NCBI GenBank assembly: GCA_965249955.1
Contig: OZ252261.1
Coordinates: forward strand, 2,356,001-2,420,000
DNA length: 64,000 nt
From: SB11 sp965249955
GTDB lineage: Bacteria > Bacteroidota > Bacteroidia > UBA8524
Direction: 5' to 3'
Of the stretch, positions 51,920 through 61,232 are shown in pieces. Positions within the stretch are counted from its first letter, which is position 1. Each line of letters starts with the position of its first letter. The notes below the pieces were generated by a model. That model searched no databases. It saw nothing but the letters and a program-made list of their open reading frames with translations, and had not been told where the DNA came from. Both the position numbers and the translations under genes were made by a program.

Positions 51920-53002
51920 CTATTCGTAAATCAACTTCACTTTTGGGGTAGTAGGGTGCGATTGGCAGGTTAATATATACCCCTTTTTAATCTCGTCGTC
52001 GCTAAGTCCTTCGCGCTCGTCCATTTCCACAGTTCCTTCCAATAGTTTTGCACGGCAAGTGGTGCAAACGCCTATTTGGCAAGCGTATGGAGGATCAAGG
52101 TCTTCGTCTTTAGCCGCCTCAAGTATAGTTGTGCCTTTAGGCACTTCAATTTCTGTTTCTTTTCCGTTTAAAATAATAACAGCTTTTTGTGCACCGCCCA
52201 ACGCATCGCTATTAGACGAACCGGCAGCCGACGCCATTTTAGGTTGGCTGCTAACAGGGGCAGTAAAATATTCGGTATGTACCTTTTCGGCAGGAATACC
52301 CAAAGTTTGTAAACCCGTTTTCACAGCATCCATCAAGCCTGATGGGCCGCAAATAAAGTATTCGGTGCTATAACCGTCTATCCTTACTTCGCGGGTAATG
52401 GCCATAAAGTTTTCGGTGCTTTGACGACCGCTTCTGCCTGTCCATCCCGTATGGGGATTATCGTATATATATATCACCTTTAGTTTGCCGTTGTGCTGCA
52501 CTACCATATCGTTTAGCTGTTGCTGAAAGATAACTGACTGCACATCTTGATTGCAATATACAAGGGTGATTTTGCTGTTTGGCTCTTTATCCAATACCGA
52601 TTTGGCTATAGACATTATTGGGGTGATACCGCTACCGCCTGCAAATAATACGTAGTGTTTTTGTGCATTGGCATCCAAGTGCACTACAAATTTGCCCATT
52701 GGAGGCATTACCTGTATCACCTGCCCTTCAAAGGCATCATCATTCATAAAAGAAGAAAAAACACCATCTTTTACTTTTTTAATGGTAACGGCAGGGTCGG
52801 CATCAGTAATGGGGCTGCTACTAAACGAGTAGGCGCGGCGCACTTCTTGTCCGTTTATGGTAGTAGACAAGGTAAGGTATTGACCCGGCAAGTAGTTAAA
52901 TTTTTCTTTTAACTCGGCAGGAATATCAAACGCAAAAGAGGCTGCGTCTTTTGTTTCGCGCACTATGCGCTTTATTCGTAAGGGATAAAACAGTTCTGAC
53001 AT
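51920..53002 (-). CDS. PaaE-like ferredoxin-NADP reductase with C-terminal 2Fe-2S domain
   Basis: 360 residues. FAD-binding domain ~1-105 (RRAYSFSSSP), NAD(P)-binding domain ~110-240 (LFAGGSGITPIMSI, YFICGPSGLMD), and a 2Fe-2S plant-type ferredoxin domain ~270-360 (YACQIGVCTTC and ILTCQSHP supply four Cys). This is the layout of PaaE, the reductase of phenylacetyl-CoA epoxidase, and of related electron-transfer enzymes. No paaABCD genes are nearby, so a phenylacetate role is unproven. It is co-transcribed with an acyl-CoA thioesterase. Confidence 0.88.
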   Translation of the reverse strand: MSELFYPLRIKRIVRETKDAASFAFDIPAELKEKFNYLPGQYLTLSTTINGQEVRRAYSFSSSPITDADPAVTIKKVKDGVFSSFMNDDAFEGQVIQVMPPMGKFVVHLDANAQKHYVLFAGGSGITPIMSIAKSVLDKEPNSKITLVYCNQDVQSVIFQQQLNDMVVQHNGKLKVIYIYDNPHTGWTGRSGRQSTENFMAITREVRIDGYSTEYFICGPSGLMDAVKTGLQTLGIPAEKVHTEYFTAPVSSQPKMASAAGSSNSDALGGAQKAVIILNGKETEIEVPKGTTILEAAKDEDLDPPYACQIGVCTTCRAKLLEGTVEMDEREGLSDDEIKKGYILTCQSHPTTPKVKLIYE

Positions 53003-53047
53003 TATAGATTTTTAAACAACTAACAACCGTTAATGGTTTTCGCGGCG

Positions 53048-53078
53048 CAAAGTTACCCCTTTGCCCCTAAGAAACAAA
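53048..53078 (-). promoter_or_regulatory. canonical sigma-A promoter for the reductase-thioesterase operon
   Basis: Minus strand TTTG (53075-53078), 19-base spacer, TAACTTTG (53048-53055): a textbook Bacteroidota promoter. Leader of ~45 bases to ATG 53002. Confidence 0.7.
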
Positions 53079-53084
53079 TAGGCT

Positions 53085-54440
53085 GTGTGTGCGTACTTTT
53101 TTCAGTTTGTTGTGTATGATTGTAGCTTTAAAACCAATAGCACTTTGCCCACAAAAATATTTTATATACAAAGCAATGTTTTACCACAGTTTAAGCAAAA
53201 ACTATACGGCTATGCCAATAGTTTTGCTACCTGTTTGTGTTTAGATAACAACCAAAATATTAACGCTTGCGGGTATAACAGTTTTGAAATGGTGGTGGGC
53301 ATAGGTGCAAAGGCAACTTTAAAACTGGATGAAGCAGGTAATGCTTTTGAAAAGTTGAAACAATTTCATGCCCAACATAAAAGTTGGTTGTTGGGCTATT
53401 TGGGCTACGATTTAAAAAACGGGGTGGAAAAACTACAATCCAATAATCCTGATGGGTTGGGTTTTGCTGCCATGTATTTTTTTGTGCCTGAAATTTTAGT
53501 TACCCTAAAGGGTGAAAAAGTTACTATTGATGCCAATAACCCCGATGCTGTGTTTGCTGCTATTTTTGATTATAGTAGTACTGATGAACCCATATTGCCT
53601 CTTCCAAAATTTACTCCGCGTGTAAGCAGGAGTGAGTACTTAAGCAAAGTACAACACGTACGCCAACATATTGAAGAAGGTGATGTATACGAGTTGAACT
53701 TGTGTATGGAATTTTTTGCTCAAAATGCCAAAATACAACCTTTGGCGGCGTACAAAGAGTTGCTAAAAATTTCGCCTGTGCCGTTTGCTGCCTATGCCAA
53801 GTTTGAGGGAGAACACTATGCTATGTGTGCCAGCCCCGAACGTTTTATAAAGAAGGAGGGCGAAAAATTAATATCACAACCCATAAAGGGCACTGCAAAA
53901 AGAGGAGAGAATACTGCTGATGATGAGGCTTTGAAGTATAACTTGCGCAATAGTGAGAAGGAAATAGCTGAAAATGTGATGATAGTAGATTTGGTGCGCA
54001 ACGATTTATCGCGCAGTTGTACTATTGGAAGTGTGCAAGTAGAAGAATTATTTGGCATATACACTTTTCCACAGGTACACCAAATGATATCTACAATAAC
54101 AGGCACTTTACAAAAAAATATACATTGGGCAGATGCCCTTTCTCGTACTTTTCCGATGGGTTCTATGACGGGGGCACCCAAAGTAAAGGCCATGAATTTG
54201 ATTGAATACTATGAGGAAAGCCGAAGAGGGTTGTTTTCAGGCGCAATTGGTTATATAACGCCTGATGGTGATTTTGATTTTAATGTGGTAATCCGTTCAT
54301 TATTATACAATGCGGTACGCCAGTATCTTAGCTACCATGTGGGCGGTGCTATTACTTACGATTCTGTACCCGAAGACGAATATGACGAGTGTATGTTGAA
54401 AGCCTCTGCTATACAACAAATTGGCGTGGGTAAAAATTAA
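53085..54440 (+). CDS. pabB: aminodeoxychorismate synthase component I-like (anthranilate synthase component I family)
   Basis: Up to 451 residues. The start is uncertain: GTG 53085 is the longest option, in-frame GTG 53112 or a later TTG are possible, and no in-frame ATG precedes the conserved region. The chorismate-binding domain is complete: EEGDVYELNLCMEF, YAMCASPERFIKKEGEKLIS, QPIKGTAKRG, VMIVDLVRNDLSRSC, FPMGSMTGAPKVKAM, SRRGLFSGAIGYI and YHVGGAITYDSVPEDEYDECM. PabB aminates chorismate for folate; the PIKGT segment favours PabB over TrpE. No trp or folate neighbours confirm this. Confidence 0.85.
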   Translation: MCAYFFQFVVYDCSFKTNSTLPTKIFYIQSNVLPQFKQKLYGYANSFATCLCLDNNQNINACGYNSFEMVVGIGAKATLKLDEAGNAFEKLKQFHAQHKSWLLGYLGYDLKNGVEKLQSNNPDGLGFAAMYFFVPEILVTLKGEKVTIDANNPDAVFAAIFDYSSTDEPILPLPKFTPRVSRSEYLSKVQHVRQHIEEGDVYELNLCMEFFAQNAKIQPLAAYKELLKISPVPFAAYAKFEGEHYAMCASPERFIKKEGEKLISQPIKGTAKRGENTADDEALKYNLRNSEKEIAENVMIVDLVRNDLSRSCTIGSVQVEELFGIYTFPQVHQMISTITGTLQKNIHWADALSRTFPMGSMTGAPKVKAMNLIEYYEESRRGLFSGAIGYITPDGDFDFNVVIRSLLYNAVRQYLSYHVGGAITYDSVPEDEYDECMLKASAIQQIGVGKN

Positions 54441-54463
54441 TTATGAACTTTTGTCCGAAAGGT

Positions 54464-54471
54464 TATTTTTG
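54464..54471 (+). promoter_or_regulatory. -7 box for the 54.5-kb secreted protein gene
   Basis: TATTTTTG (TAnnTTTG) 22 bases before ATG 54493, located after the pabB-like stop. Confidence 0.4.
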
Positions 54472-54492
54472 TCCATCGCAAAAAATATGTTC

Positions 54493-55032
54493 ATGAAAAA
54501 ATACTTATTCATACTATTAGCCTGTGTTTTTACCGCTACTGTGGTAAACGGCCAAACAAAGAAAAAAGTTTCGTCATCAGGCGATTCTTACACACTTACC
54601 GACTTTAGGGATATATTATGGGGTTCTCATATAGATTCTGTTGTGGTAGATGGACAAAAAGTAAAATTCACCAAATCAACCGAATTTGGCGATAAAAATG
54701 CTTATAAAATTGATGGTGATGATTTGATGATTGGTACTGTGGTGCTAAAAAATCTTTACTATATTTTTAACAGCAACGACCGTTTTATTGGTGTAATAAT
54801 GATGGGCGACAGCAAACAATTGGGCGAAATGAAATACATTTTGGTAACCAAGTTTGGTCAACCCCAAAAAGAAGAGAACCCAGTAAGTGGAAGGCAATAT
54901 TATTGGACTATTGATGATGTGCGTATATCGCTAGTAAACGAAAGCATTAACCAACTGTTTACTGTTGATTTTACCAGTGATTATGAAATGAGCGAAAGCA
55001 AACGCATTAACCGCAATGTTGACGATTTTTAG
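54493..55032 (+). CDS. secreted protein of unknown function
   Basis: 180 residues from ATG 54493 (MKKYLFILLACVFTATVVNG, a signal peptide); ATG 54487 (MFMKK) is also possible. The mature part has ILWGSHIDSVVVDGQKVKF, YYIFNSNDRFIGVIMMGD and KFGQPQKEENPVSGRQYYWT. The spacing of strands and the 'tFG.p' block recall small proteins that test for a remote substrate match, but I do not recognise a family. It is followed by a strong terminator. Confidence 0.55.
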   Translation: MKKYLFILLACVFTATVVNGQTKKKVSSSGDSYTLTDFRDILWGSHIDSVVVDGQKVKFTKSTEFGDKNAYKIDGDDLMIGTVVLKNLYYIFNSNDRFIGVIMMGDSKQLGEMKYILVTKFGQPQKEENPVSGRQYYWTIDDVRISLVNESINQLFTVDFTSDYEMSESKRINRNVDDF

Positions 55033-55054
55033 TAGTCAACCTTTATAAAAGTTT

Positions 55055-55095
55055 AAAAAGAGAAGGGCGCCCCGCAGGGGCGCCCTTCTCTTTTT
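55055..55095. terminator. bidirectional rho-independent terminator
   Basis: Perfect 19-bp arms (core GAGAAGGGCGCCCC), loop GCA, T-run on the plus strand and A-run upstream giving Ts on the minus strand. It lies between the convergent 54.5-kb gene and PBP1A gene. Confidence 0.92.
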
Positions 55096-55116
55096 TATAA
55101 GTTATTTGGCTGGCAT

Positions 55117-57468
55117 TCAACGATCAAATAAGTCGTTGGCGTCAATACCACTATTACTGTTTTCAGCTTCTTCTTCTTGCTTCTTACAATCAAATATAAG
55201 CCCTTCGGTATCTTGCGGTTGATCAAAATCACCTTTGTTAATTTTTATGCTGTTATCGGCATAAACACTCTTCATATAATAGGCAAAAATGGGTAAGGCC
55301 ATAGCCGCTCCCGAGCCTAAACTGGTGCTGCGAAAACGAACCTTCATATCGTCCCAACCTACCCACGCACCCGAAACCAAATCAGGCGTTACGCCTATAA
55401 ACCAACCATCACTATTGTTTTGTGTAGTACCTGTTTTGCCTGCAATAGGTATAGTGTAATCAATTCCGTACAAATACCGTAGGCGAGTAGCTGTACCACC
55501 TGCCGTTACTTTTTGCAACATTTTAAGCATCAAAAAGGCTGTTTTTTCATTCATAGCCTCGTGTGTTGCAGGTGTAATATTACCGGTAAGCAATGTGCCG
55601 TTTTTATCTTCAATACGGGCTATAAAATAAGGTTCGGTAAAGTAGCCTTTGTTGGCAAAAGTGCTAAAAGCGCCCACCATCTCGTACAGCGAAAGGCTAG
55701 ATACTCCCAAGCAAATAGAGTAAACTTCTTCTAAATGATTTTTAATACCCATACTCAAGGCCATTTCCTTCACCACTTTAGGTGCATTAGGGTCAAGCTG
55801 TTTCATAATGTTAACGGTAACATTATTCATAGATAGGGCAAGGGCACGCCACAACGGTTCTGATTCGGTTTCTTTTCCGTCAGAGTTCTGAGGCTCCCAC
55901 ATTTCGCCATCATCCAATATTATGCTGGTGCGTGTGTTGGGCAAACGTTTGCAAATGTTTTTGGTTTCTTCTACATACTTAGAGTATACAAAGGGCTTAA
56001 AGGTAGAGCCTACTTGCCTTGTAGCATGTATGTTTACATGGTCGTATTTAAAATAGGTATGGTTAATACCTCCTACCCATGCTTTTATTGCTCCCGTTTT
56101 AGGGCTCATAGATAGAAAACCTGTTTGGGCAAAAAACTTATAGTATTTAAGCGAGTCTAATGGTGATAGTATGGTATCTATATTACCGTTATGACCAAAA
56201 ACCGTCATTTTGTGTTTGGTAGCAAACGCTTTTTTAATTTCCTCGTCGTCGGCACCCTCTGCTCGCATCACGCGGTAGCGTTCGGTACGTTTAATAGCAA
56301 GCGGAATAAAACTTTTATCGTCAGACCACGGTTCACTATTTTTCCAATGGTCGTTAAATTTTTTCTGTAAAGCAGGCATGTGCTGAGCTACGGCGGCCTC
56401 AGCGTGTTTTTGTAGTTTACTGTTTAGCGTAACGTATATTTTTAGCCCGTCTTTGTATAAGTTATATTTTGTACCGTCTGACCGTTTGTTCTTGTTTATC
56501 CAGCCGTAGTAGGGGTTATTGTCCCACATCATTTTATCAATGTTGTAGGCATATTTATCTGCATAATTGTCTCTTTCGGGTTCAGAAGCTGTTAGAAATT
56601 GGCGTAAATATTCGCGAAAATAGGTTGCCGTGCCTTCGTTGTGCGTATCCGACGAGTAATCAAGAGCTATAGGTATTTGCTTAAGGCTGTCGTATAATGC
56701 AGGTTCCAAATAGTTGTATTTTTTCATTTGGAACATTACTGTATTGCGACGGTTTAGAGCATTTTCGGGGTTTAGGTGTGGGTTGTATTTTGATATAGCT
56801 TTTAGCACACCAACTAACACTGCAGCTTGCTCAACGCTTAGTTTATCAGGCGTGGTGTTAAAAAACGTTTTTGAAGCACTTTTTATACCGAATGAATTGC
56901 CCGAAAACTGTACCGTATTAAGGTACATGGTTAATATTTCTTCTTTGGTATAGCGTTTTTCCAGTTGAAGGGCAATTACCCATTCTTTTAGCTTTTGTTT
57001 TATCCTGCCATACATGGTATTGGCACGTGCATCGGCAAATAGATTAAGTGCAAGTTGTTGGGTAATGGTACTGCCACCCCCTGAGCTGCTTTGGCGAAGT
57101 AAAAATGTTTTAAAAAACACGCGTACCAAACCACGAATGTCTATACCTGCATGCTTATAAAAACGCACATCTTCGGTAGCTACAAGCGCGTGCACAAGGT
57201 TGGGGCTTAATTCTTCGTAAGTAGCATTAGAGCGGTTTTCGTAGTAGTACTTGCCCATTTGCACGCTATCTTCGCTATAAATTTCTGTTGCTAAATAAGT
57301 TTCAGGGTTTTCAAGTTGCTTAATGTCTGGAAGCTCGCCTAACATACCCCCGCTTATTCCTGCAAAAAGTAAAAAAACACCTAATGAGAGGACTAAAAGT
57401 CCGCTCATAAAAAAAATAATAAATCTAACTAACGGGTGGCGTTTTTTCTTCTTTTCTTGTTTAGCCAT
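55117..57468 (-). CDS. penicillin-binding protein 1A, bifunctional transglycosylase/transpeptidase
   Basis: 783 residues. One N-terminal membrane helix at ~12-36. GT51 domain: VATEDVRFYKHAGIDIRGLV (catalytic Glu) and GGGSTITQQLALN. Transpeptidase domain: RQVGSTFKPFVYS (SxxK Ser), LSMNNVTVNIM (SxN) and AGKTGTTQNNSDGWFIGVTP (KTG). It polymerises and cross-links peptidoglycan. It lies 9 bases downstream of the PorW/SprE-like gene in one operon. Confidence 0.95.
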   Translation of the reverse strand: MAKQEKKKKRHPLVRFIIFFMSGLLVLSLGVFLLFAGISGGMLGELPDIKQLENPETYLATEIYSEDSVQMGKYYYENRSNATYEELSPNLVHALVATEDVRFYKHAGIDIRGLVRVFFKTFLLRQSSSGGGSTITQQLALNLFADARANTMYGRIKQKLKEWVIALQLEKRYTKEEILTMYLNTVQFSGNSFGIKSASKTFFNTTPDKLSVEQAAVLVGVLKAISKYNPHLNPENALNRRNTVMFQMKKYNYLEPALYDSLKQIPIALDYSSDTHNEGTATYFREYLRQFLTASEPERDNYADKYAYNIDKMMWDNNPYYGWINKNKRSDGTKYNLYKDGLKIYVTLNSKLQKHAEAAVAQHMPALQKKFNDHWKNSEPWSDDKSFIPLAIKRTERYRVMRAEGADDEEIKKAFATKHKMTVFGHNGNIDTILSPLDSLKYYKFFAQTGFLSMSPKTGAIKAWVGGINHTYFKYDHVNIHATRQVGSTFKPFVYSKYVEETKNICKRLPNTRTSIILDDGEMWEPQNSDGKETESEPLWRALALSMNNVTVNIMKQLDPNAPKVVKEMALSMGIKNHLEEVYSICLGVSSLSLYEMVGAFSTFANKGYFTEPYFIARIEDKNGTLLTGNITPATHEAMNEKTAFLMLKMLQKVTAGGTATRLRYLYGIDYTIPIAGKTGTTQNNSDGWFIGVTPDLVSGAWVGWDDMKVRFRSTSLGSGAAMALPIFAYYMKSVYADNSIKINKGDFDQPQDTEGLIFDCKKQEEEAENSNSGIDANDLFDR

Positions 57469-57477
57469 AAATAAGTA

Positions 57478-60126
57478 TTAGCGGTAGTAGCGGTTATAAA
57501 AACTTTTGTAGGGTTCTATATCTTTTTGTTTCAACAAAGTGGCATAGTTGCTTGGGGTAAGCAAACTATAATATACTTCTTCTCTTTGCAAGCTACCCAT
57601 CAGCAGTGCGTGGAAACTTTCAAGTTGTTTTTTATAGTCGGCTGCTTTGTCTTTCCCTTCAAAGTTACGAATAATAATAAGCTGTTGATCGTTGTTTATC
57701 ACACTAGGTATTACCTCAAAGGTTTGGTTGGGGAAAGAAGACTGGTTGTAGTCAGAAATTTTTATTCTAATGTTGTTTACATTACCCTTTTCTTTCGGAA
57801 ATACCATTATCACAAAGTGCAAATCATCGGGGCTGTATTTGTACTCGTCTTCGCGCACATCACGTCCGCCACCATTGGTAGAGTCTTTTTTGCTAAGTCG
57901 GGCAGTGGCATCCAATAATTCTTGAGCCCTTTGCGAAATATCCGTAGCCGGATATTGCTCTAATATATACTCAAGGCTTAGTTTGTAAGCCCCTAGCGAG
58001 TCTGTTTTGCCCACACTAATAGCATATAGAAGTAAGTATTTTGGTAGCAAAGATGTGCCTGCAAACATTGTATCGGCAACAGGTTTACGGCTTTTTACTT
58101 CTTTAAACTTGTTGTTTTTATATAAGCTAAAGGTGCTGTTATAAAAATCGAGTTTGTGCGGTGCTAAACCGTCATTACTTTTTTTGGTGATAGACTTATC
58201 GTTAACCAAAAGTGCATAATCAGTATCGGGATATTTACTAATTAGAAGGGCTTTGTACTTTTCTGATTTTTCGGGTTCGTTAACCTTGTATATTTTATAT
58301 AAATAGTAGTAGGCACGAGGTTCGTATTGGCTGCCTGCAAATCGTGTTAGTAAACTTTCAAAGGCGGCAATGGCTTCGGGTATATCGTTTAATTTTTCAA
58401 AGTAAATAAGACCAATGTTGTAAAGTGCGCCTGCAATTTTATCGTTCGATCTGTCTTTATCTTCTTGGGCAAAAGGTATATCGCGGTAGTATTTACGTTT
58501 AGCTTCGGGTATGTTGCTAAGGCGTTTTTCAAGTTCAGGGTCAACAGTTGTTTGTACTTGGGCACTATCTTTTTCACCCTCCTCAGGATTGTTTGTATTA
58601 GGGTCGGCAGTAAAGTTTTGTATTTTTTCTTTGCCACTCCAACGCCAATCGTCAGTAAGCTTGCGGTTGCCCCATTTACGCTGAAAATCAGTATAACCAA
58701 TACCAATTTGCTGCTGGCTATAAAAGTACCAATTGCTACCCGTACCCGATTGTTGTTGCCCCAAATTTGGATTGCCTGGAGCACCCATGCCCGGAAAACC
58801 ACCACCCGCAGGTTGGTTTTTTTGGTTTTCTTTTTCTTCTTCAGCACGTTTTTTACGGTTTTCCTCTTCTTTTACCCAGCGGTCTACTTTTCGCTCCAAT
58901 TCTGTTGGGCTAAGTAAAGCAAGGCTTTGCAAACTATCTTCTCGGGCAACTATTACTTTATACTTTATAAGTTCTGATAATACCGCCTGCTTTTTTACTA
59001 TCGATTTATATTCTGAAAACTGAGGTTGTATCACTCGCACAGTACTGTCATAGTATTGCTGCGCCAATACATAATCAGGTATTTCAAAATACAAATCGGC
59101 AAGTGCTATATAAGTAAGTGCTTTTTGATTTTGGTTGTTTTGCGCATTCCGTAGCGATTGCAGATAATACTCTATGGCACTGTTACGGTTATTTTGGTAC
59201 TGCTCTATTTTACCCAGTTGGTAATATATTTGGTCGTAGTAGCTAATGTTTTTATCATCTCTTAACATACTGCGCAAGTAGCGGCGAGCAGTACGTACCT
59301 GCCCATTATCATTAGGGTCGTAGTTACGTGCTAAACTAATTTTCGCATTAAAAGCCATCTCATAAGGCGGGTTTAGCTTTAATACTTTTTCAAGATAAAA
59401 TTTGGCTGAATCAGGCTTTCCTGTTCTTTCAAAAAGTTGTGCAGTGATAAAGTTGTAACGGGCGCGGGTATCGCGTTTGCGTGTTTTGGCAAGTGTTTCG
59501 CGTATGTTTTTAAGCGCAGGCTCGTACTTGCTTTGTTTTATATATACTTGTGCCGAAGCGGCAGCAAAAAGACTTTTAAGTCGAGGAGGGAAGTTTTTTT
59601 CATCTTTCAAAAGACCTACCAATGCTTCTGCATCATCATAGCGTTTCAGCATCAAGTAAGATTTTAATATCCAAATGGTAGCTTCTTGTGCAATTTCGGT
59701 GTTTTTATACCGACTGTTTATGTATTGGAATGTTTCAATGGCAGCAAAATAATCGGCTTTAAAAAAATAGGCTTTCCCCACCAACAGGTAAGCATCGTCT
59801 ACCCACTTACTTACAGGGCGGTCAATAATAATTTTCGAACCCTTTTTTATAATCTCGTCCATAGCCGCTTGTTGGGCTTTGGCTTGTTGTTCATCACCAT
59901 AAGGAAAAACATCAAGTACCTTGTCGTAATCGTCTTTGTGGTTTAGTGCAAGATTTTGCACTCCTTCCTTTAGCCTTTCAGTGCCGTTGTAGTAAACATT
60001 ATAGCGAGCTATTGTGTTTTGATAGTTACGGTTAAACCAGCTTGTACTGTTTTTATTACAGCTTAAAACTAGCATAGCCAGTGTAGCCAGTGTAAATACC
60101 TTATATGTGTTGTTCGTCAATTTCAA
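57478..60126 (-). CDS. PorW/SprE-like T9SS-associated TPR lipoprotein
   Basis: 882 residues. Signal peptide with lipobox LVLSC (Cys23). The start SWFNRNYQNTIARYNVYYNG and the following KEGVQNLALNHKDDY resemble the N-terminus of SprE/PorW, an outer-membrane lipoprotein needed for type IX secretion and gliding in Bacteroidota. TPR helices fill ~95-400 and ~560-720. A Gly/Pro/Gln-rich linker (~440-490) separates them. The C-terminal domain ends LLTPSNYATLLKQKDIEPYK. The T9SS link is supported by two T9SS-tail proteins in the window. By-eye assignment, no alignment made. Confidence 0.75.
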   Translation of the reverse strand: MKLTNNTYKVFTLATLAMLVLSCNKNSTSWFNRNYQNTIARYNVYYNGTERLKEGVQNLALNHKDDYDKVLDVFPYGDEQQAKAQQAAMDEIIKKGSKIIIDRPVSKWVDDAYLLVGKAYFFKADYFAAIETFQYINSRYKNTEIAQEATIWILKSYLMLKRYDDAEALVGLLKDEKNFPPRLKSLFAAASAQVYIKQSKYEPALKNIRETLAKTRKRDTRARYNFITAQLFERTGKPDSAKFYLEKVLKLNPPYEMAFNAKISLARNYDPNDNGQVRTARRYLRSMLRDDKNISYYDQIYYQLGKIEQYQNNRNSAIEYYLQSLRNAQNNQNQKALTYIALADLYFEIPDYVLAQQYYDSTVRVIQPQFSEYKSIVKKQAVLSELIKYKVIVAREDSLQSLALLSPTELERKVDRWVKEEENRKKRAEEEKENQKNQPAGGGFPGMGAPGNPNLGQQQSGTGSNWYFYSQQQIGIGYTDFQRKWGNRKLTDDWRWSGKEKIQNFTADPNTNNPEEGEKDSAQVQTTVDPELEKRLSNIPEAKRKYYRDIPFAQEDKDRSNDKIAGALYNIGLIYFEKLNDIPEAIAAFESLLTRFAGSQYEPRAYYYLYKIYKVNEPEKSEKYKALLISKYPDTDYALLVNDKSITKKSNDGLAPHKLDFYNSTFSLYKNNKFKEVKSRKPVADTMFAGTSLLPKYLLLYAISVGKTDSLGAYKLSLEYILEQYPATDISQRAQELLDATARLSKKDSTNGGGRDVREDEYKYSPDDLHFVIMVFPKEKGNVNNIRIKISDYNQSSFPNQTFEVIPSVINNDQQLIIIRNFEGKDKAADYKKQLESFHALLMGSLQREEVYYSLLTPSNYATLLKQKDIEPYKSFYNRYYR

Positions 60127-60173
60127 ATCGTTGTTTGTGTTTCCTTACCTCGTAGTTTATAACTGCAAAGCTG

Positions 60174-60181
60174 CAAAAATA
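60174..60181 (-). promoter_or_regulatory. -7 box for the PorW/SprE-PBP1A operon
   Basis: Minus strand TATTTTTG (TAnnTTTG), 47 bases before ATG 60126. Confidence 0.4.
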
Positions 60182-60305
60182 TTTTATTTAGGCTTATTTA
60201 TATAATGCTTAACAGAGTTGTTACAATATTAGTTGCTGCTTGTTGTACTATTGTTAAGCAAAATATGTAGGTTTGAAGCCCCTGTTAGGGCTTAATACAT
60301 TAATA

Positions 60306-60683
60306 GTGGCAAAGGGTAAAAATAAAAAGTTCATCAAAAAACTTAAAAACAAGTACCGCCTTATGGTGGTAAATGATGAAACTTTGCACGAAAGTGCCTC
60401 GGTGGTGTTAAAGCCCATGAATGTTTTTGTACTTTTTAGTATGCTATTGGTTGTATTTACCACAATAATAGTGCTGCTATTGTTTTATACACCATTAAAA
60501 GAATATATACCGGGTTTTGACAAAACAGATTACTTGCGTATAAAGCTGAAACAAGATGCTCGATTAGACTCGTTGGAAAGGGTTAATAAACAGTATTACG
60601 AAAAGTGGGAGGCTATTGACAAGATTTTGAGTGGAGATATTGATGGTGAAAATGTAGCTCCTGCTGACAGTGGTGCGAATTAA
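60306..60683 (+). CDS. N-terminal part of a Bacteroidota M23-family protein, lacking the LytM peptidase domain
   Basis: 125 residues from GTG 60306 (MAKGKNKKFIKKLKNKYRLM); the longer frame starts with TTG. The NDETLHESASVVLKP segment, membrane helix (~48-70) and FYTPLKEYIPGF motif match the N-terminus of Bacteroidota M23 metallopeptidases that begin KKLKxKYRLVVLNxxT and continue ..FTPLREYIPGY. In those proteins a LytM peptidase domain follows. Here the frame stops after DKILSGDIDGENVAPADSGA, and only 99 bases remain before bactofilin, so the domain is absent. It could still act as an envelope scaffold with bactofilin. Confidence 0.7.
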   Translation: MAKGKNKKFIKKLKNKYRLMVVNDETLHESASVVLKPMNVFVLFSMLLVVFTTIIVLLLFYTPLKEYIPGFDKTDYLRIKLKQDARLDSLERVNKQYYEKWEAIDKILSGDIDGENVAPADSGAN

Positions 60684-60782
60684 CTGCTAGTTTTTAGCTT
60701 TTAATTATACTTTCAAAAGCGTAACTTCGTTTTCCTTTTGTAAAACACAACACACACATTTAAAAACACAAAAGGTTCTTTT

Positions 60783-61232
60783 ATGTTTAACAGCAACAGC
60801 AAAGAAGCAAAAAATCGTGCCGCCGATAATGGAGCTGCAACCATAAATATTGTGGGGGCAGGTACTATTATTAATGGCGATATAACATCAAATGGCGATA
60901 TACGTATTGATGGTACTGTAAAAGGCACTGTTGTTTCAAAAGCAAAAGTGGTAATTGGTGCTTCGTGCATTATTGATGGTGATATTGAAGCCCAAAATGC
61001 CGATATATCAGGCAAGGTAAACGGAAAGCTAACCGTATCAGAAACATTATTTCTTAAGCCTACGGCCTATATTAATGGCGATATAATGGTAAACAAACTT
61101 GTTGTAGAATCGGGTGCTGAGTTTAACGGTAAGTGCAATATGCTTTCTACACAAAGGGTTCAGACGAGTGAAAACAGCCAACAAAATGGAAGAACCACAG
61201 CCAAGCCGCTCGAAACGGAAGCAAAATATTAA
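60783..61232 (+). CDS. bactofilin (polymer-forming cytoskeletal protein)
   Basis: 149 residues. The central right-handed beta-helix repeats are clear: INIVGAGTIINGDITSNGDI, RIDGTVKGTVVSKAKVVIG, CIIDGDIEAQNADISGKVNG and PTAYINGDIMVNKLVVESGA. Flexible tails flank it. Bactofilins self-assemble into filaments that position envelope enzymes, often M23 peptidases; the partner gene just upstream is here reduced to its membrane anchor. Its last 47 bases overlap atpZ. Confidence 0.93.
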   Translation: MFNSNSKEAKNRAADNGAATINIVGAGTIINGDITSNGDIRIDGTVKGTVVSKAKVVIGASCIIDGDIEAQNADISGKVNGKLTVSETLFLKPTAYINGDIMVNKLVVESGAEFNGKCNMLSTQRVQTSENSQQNGRTTAKPLETEAKY

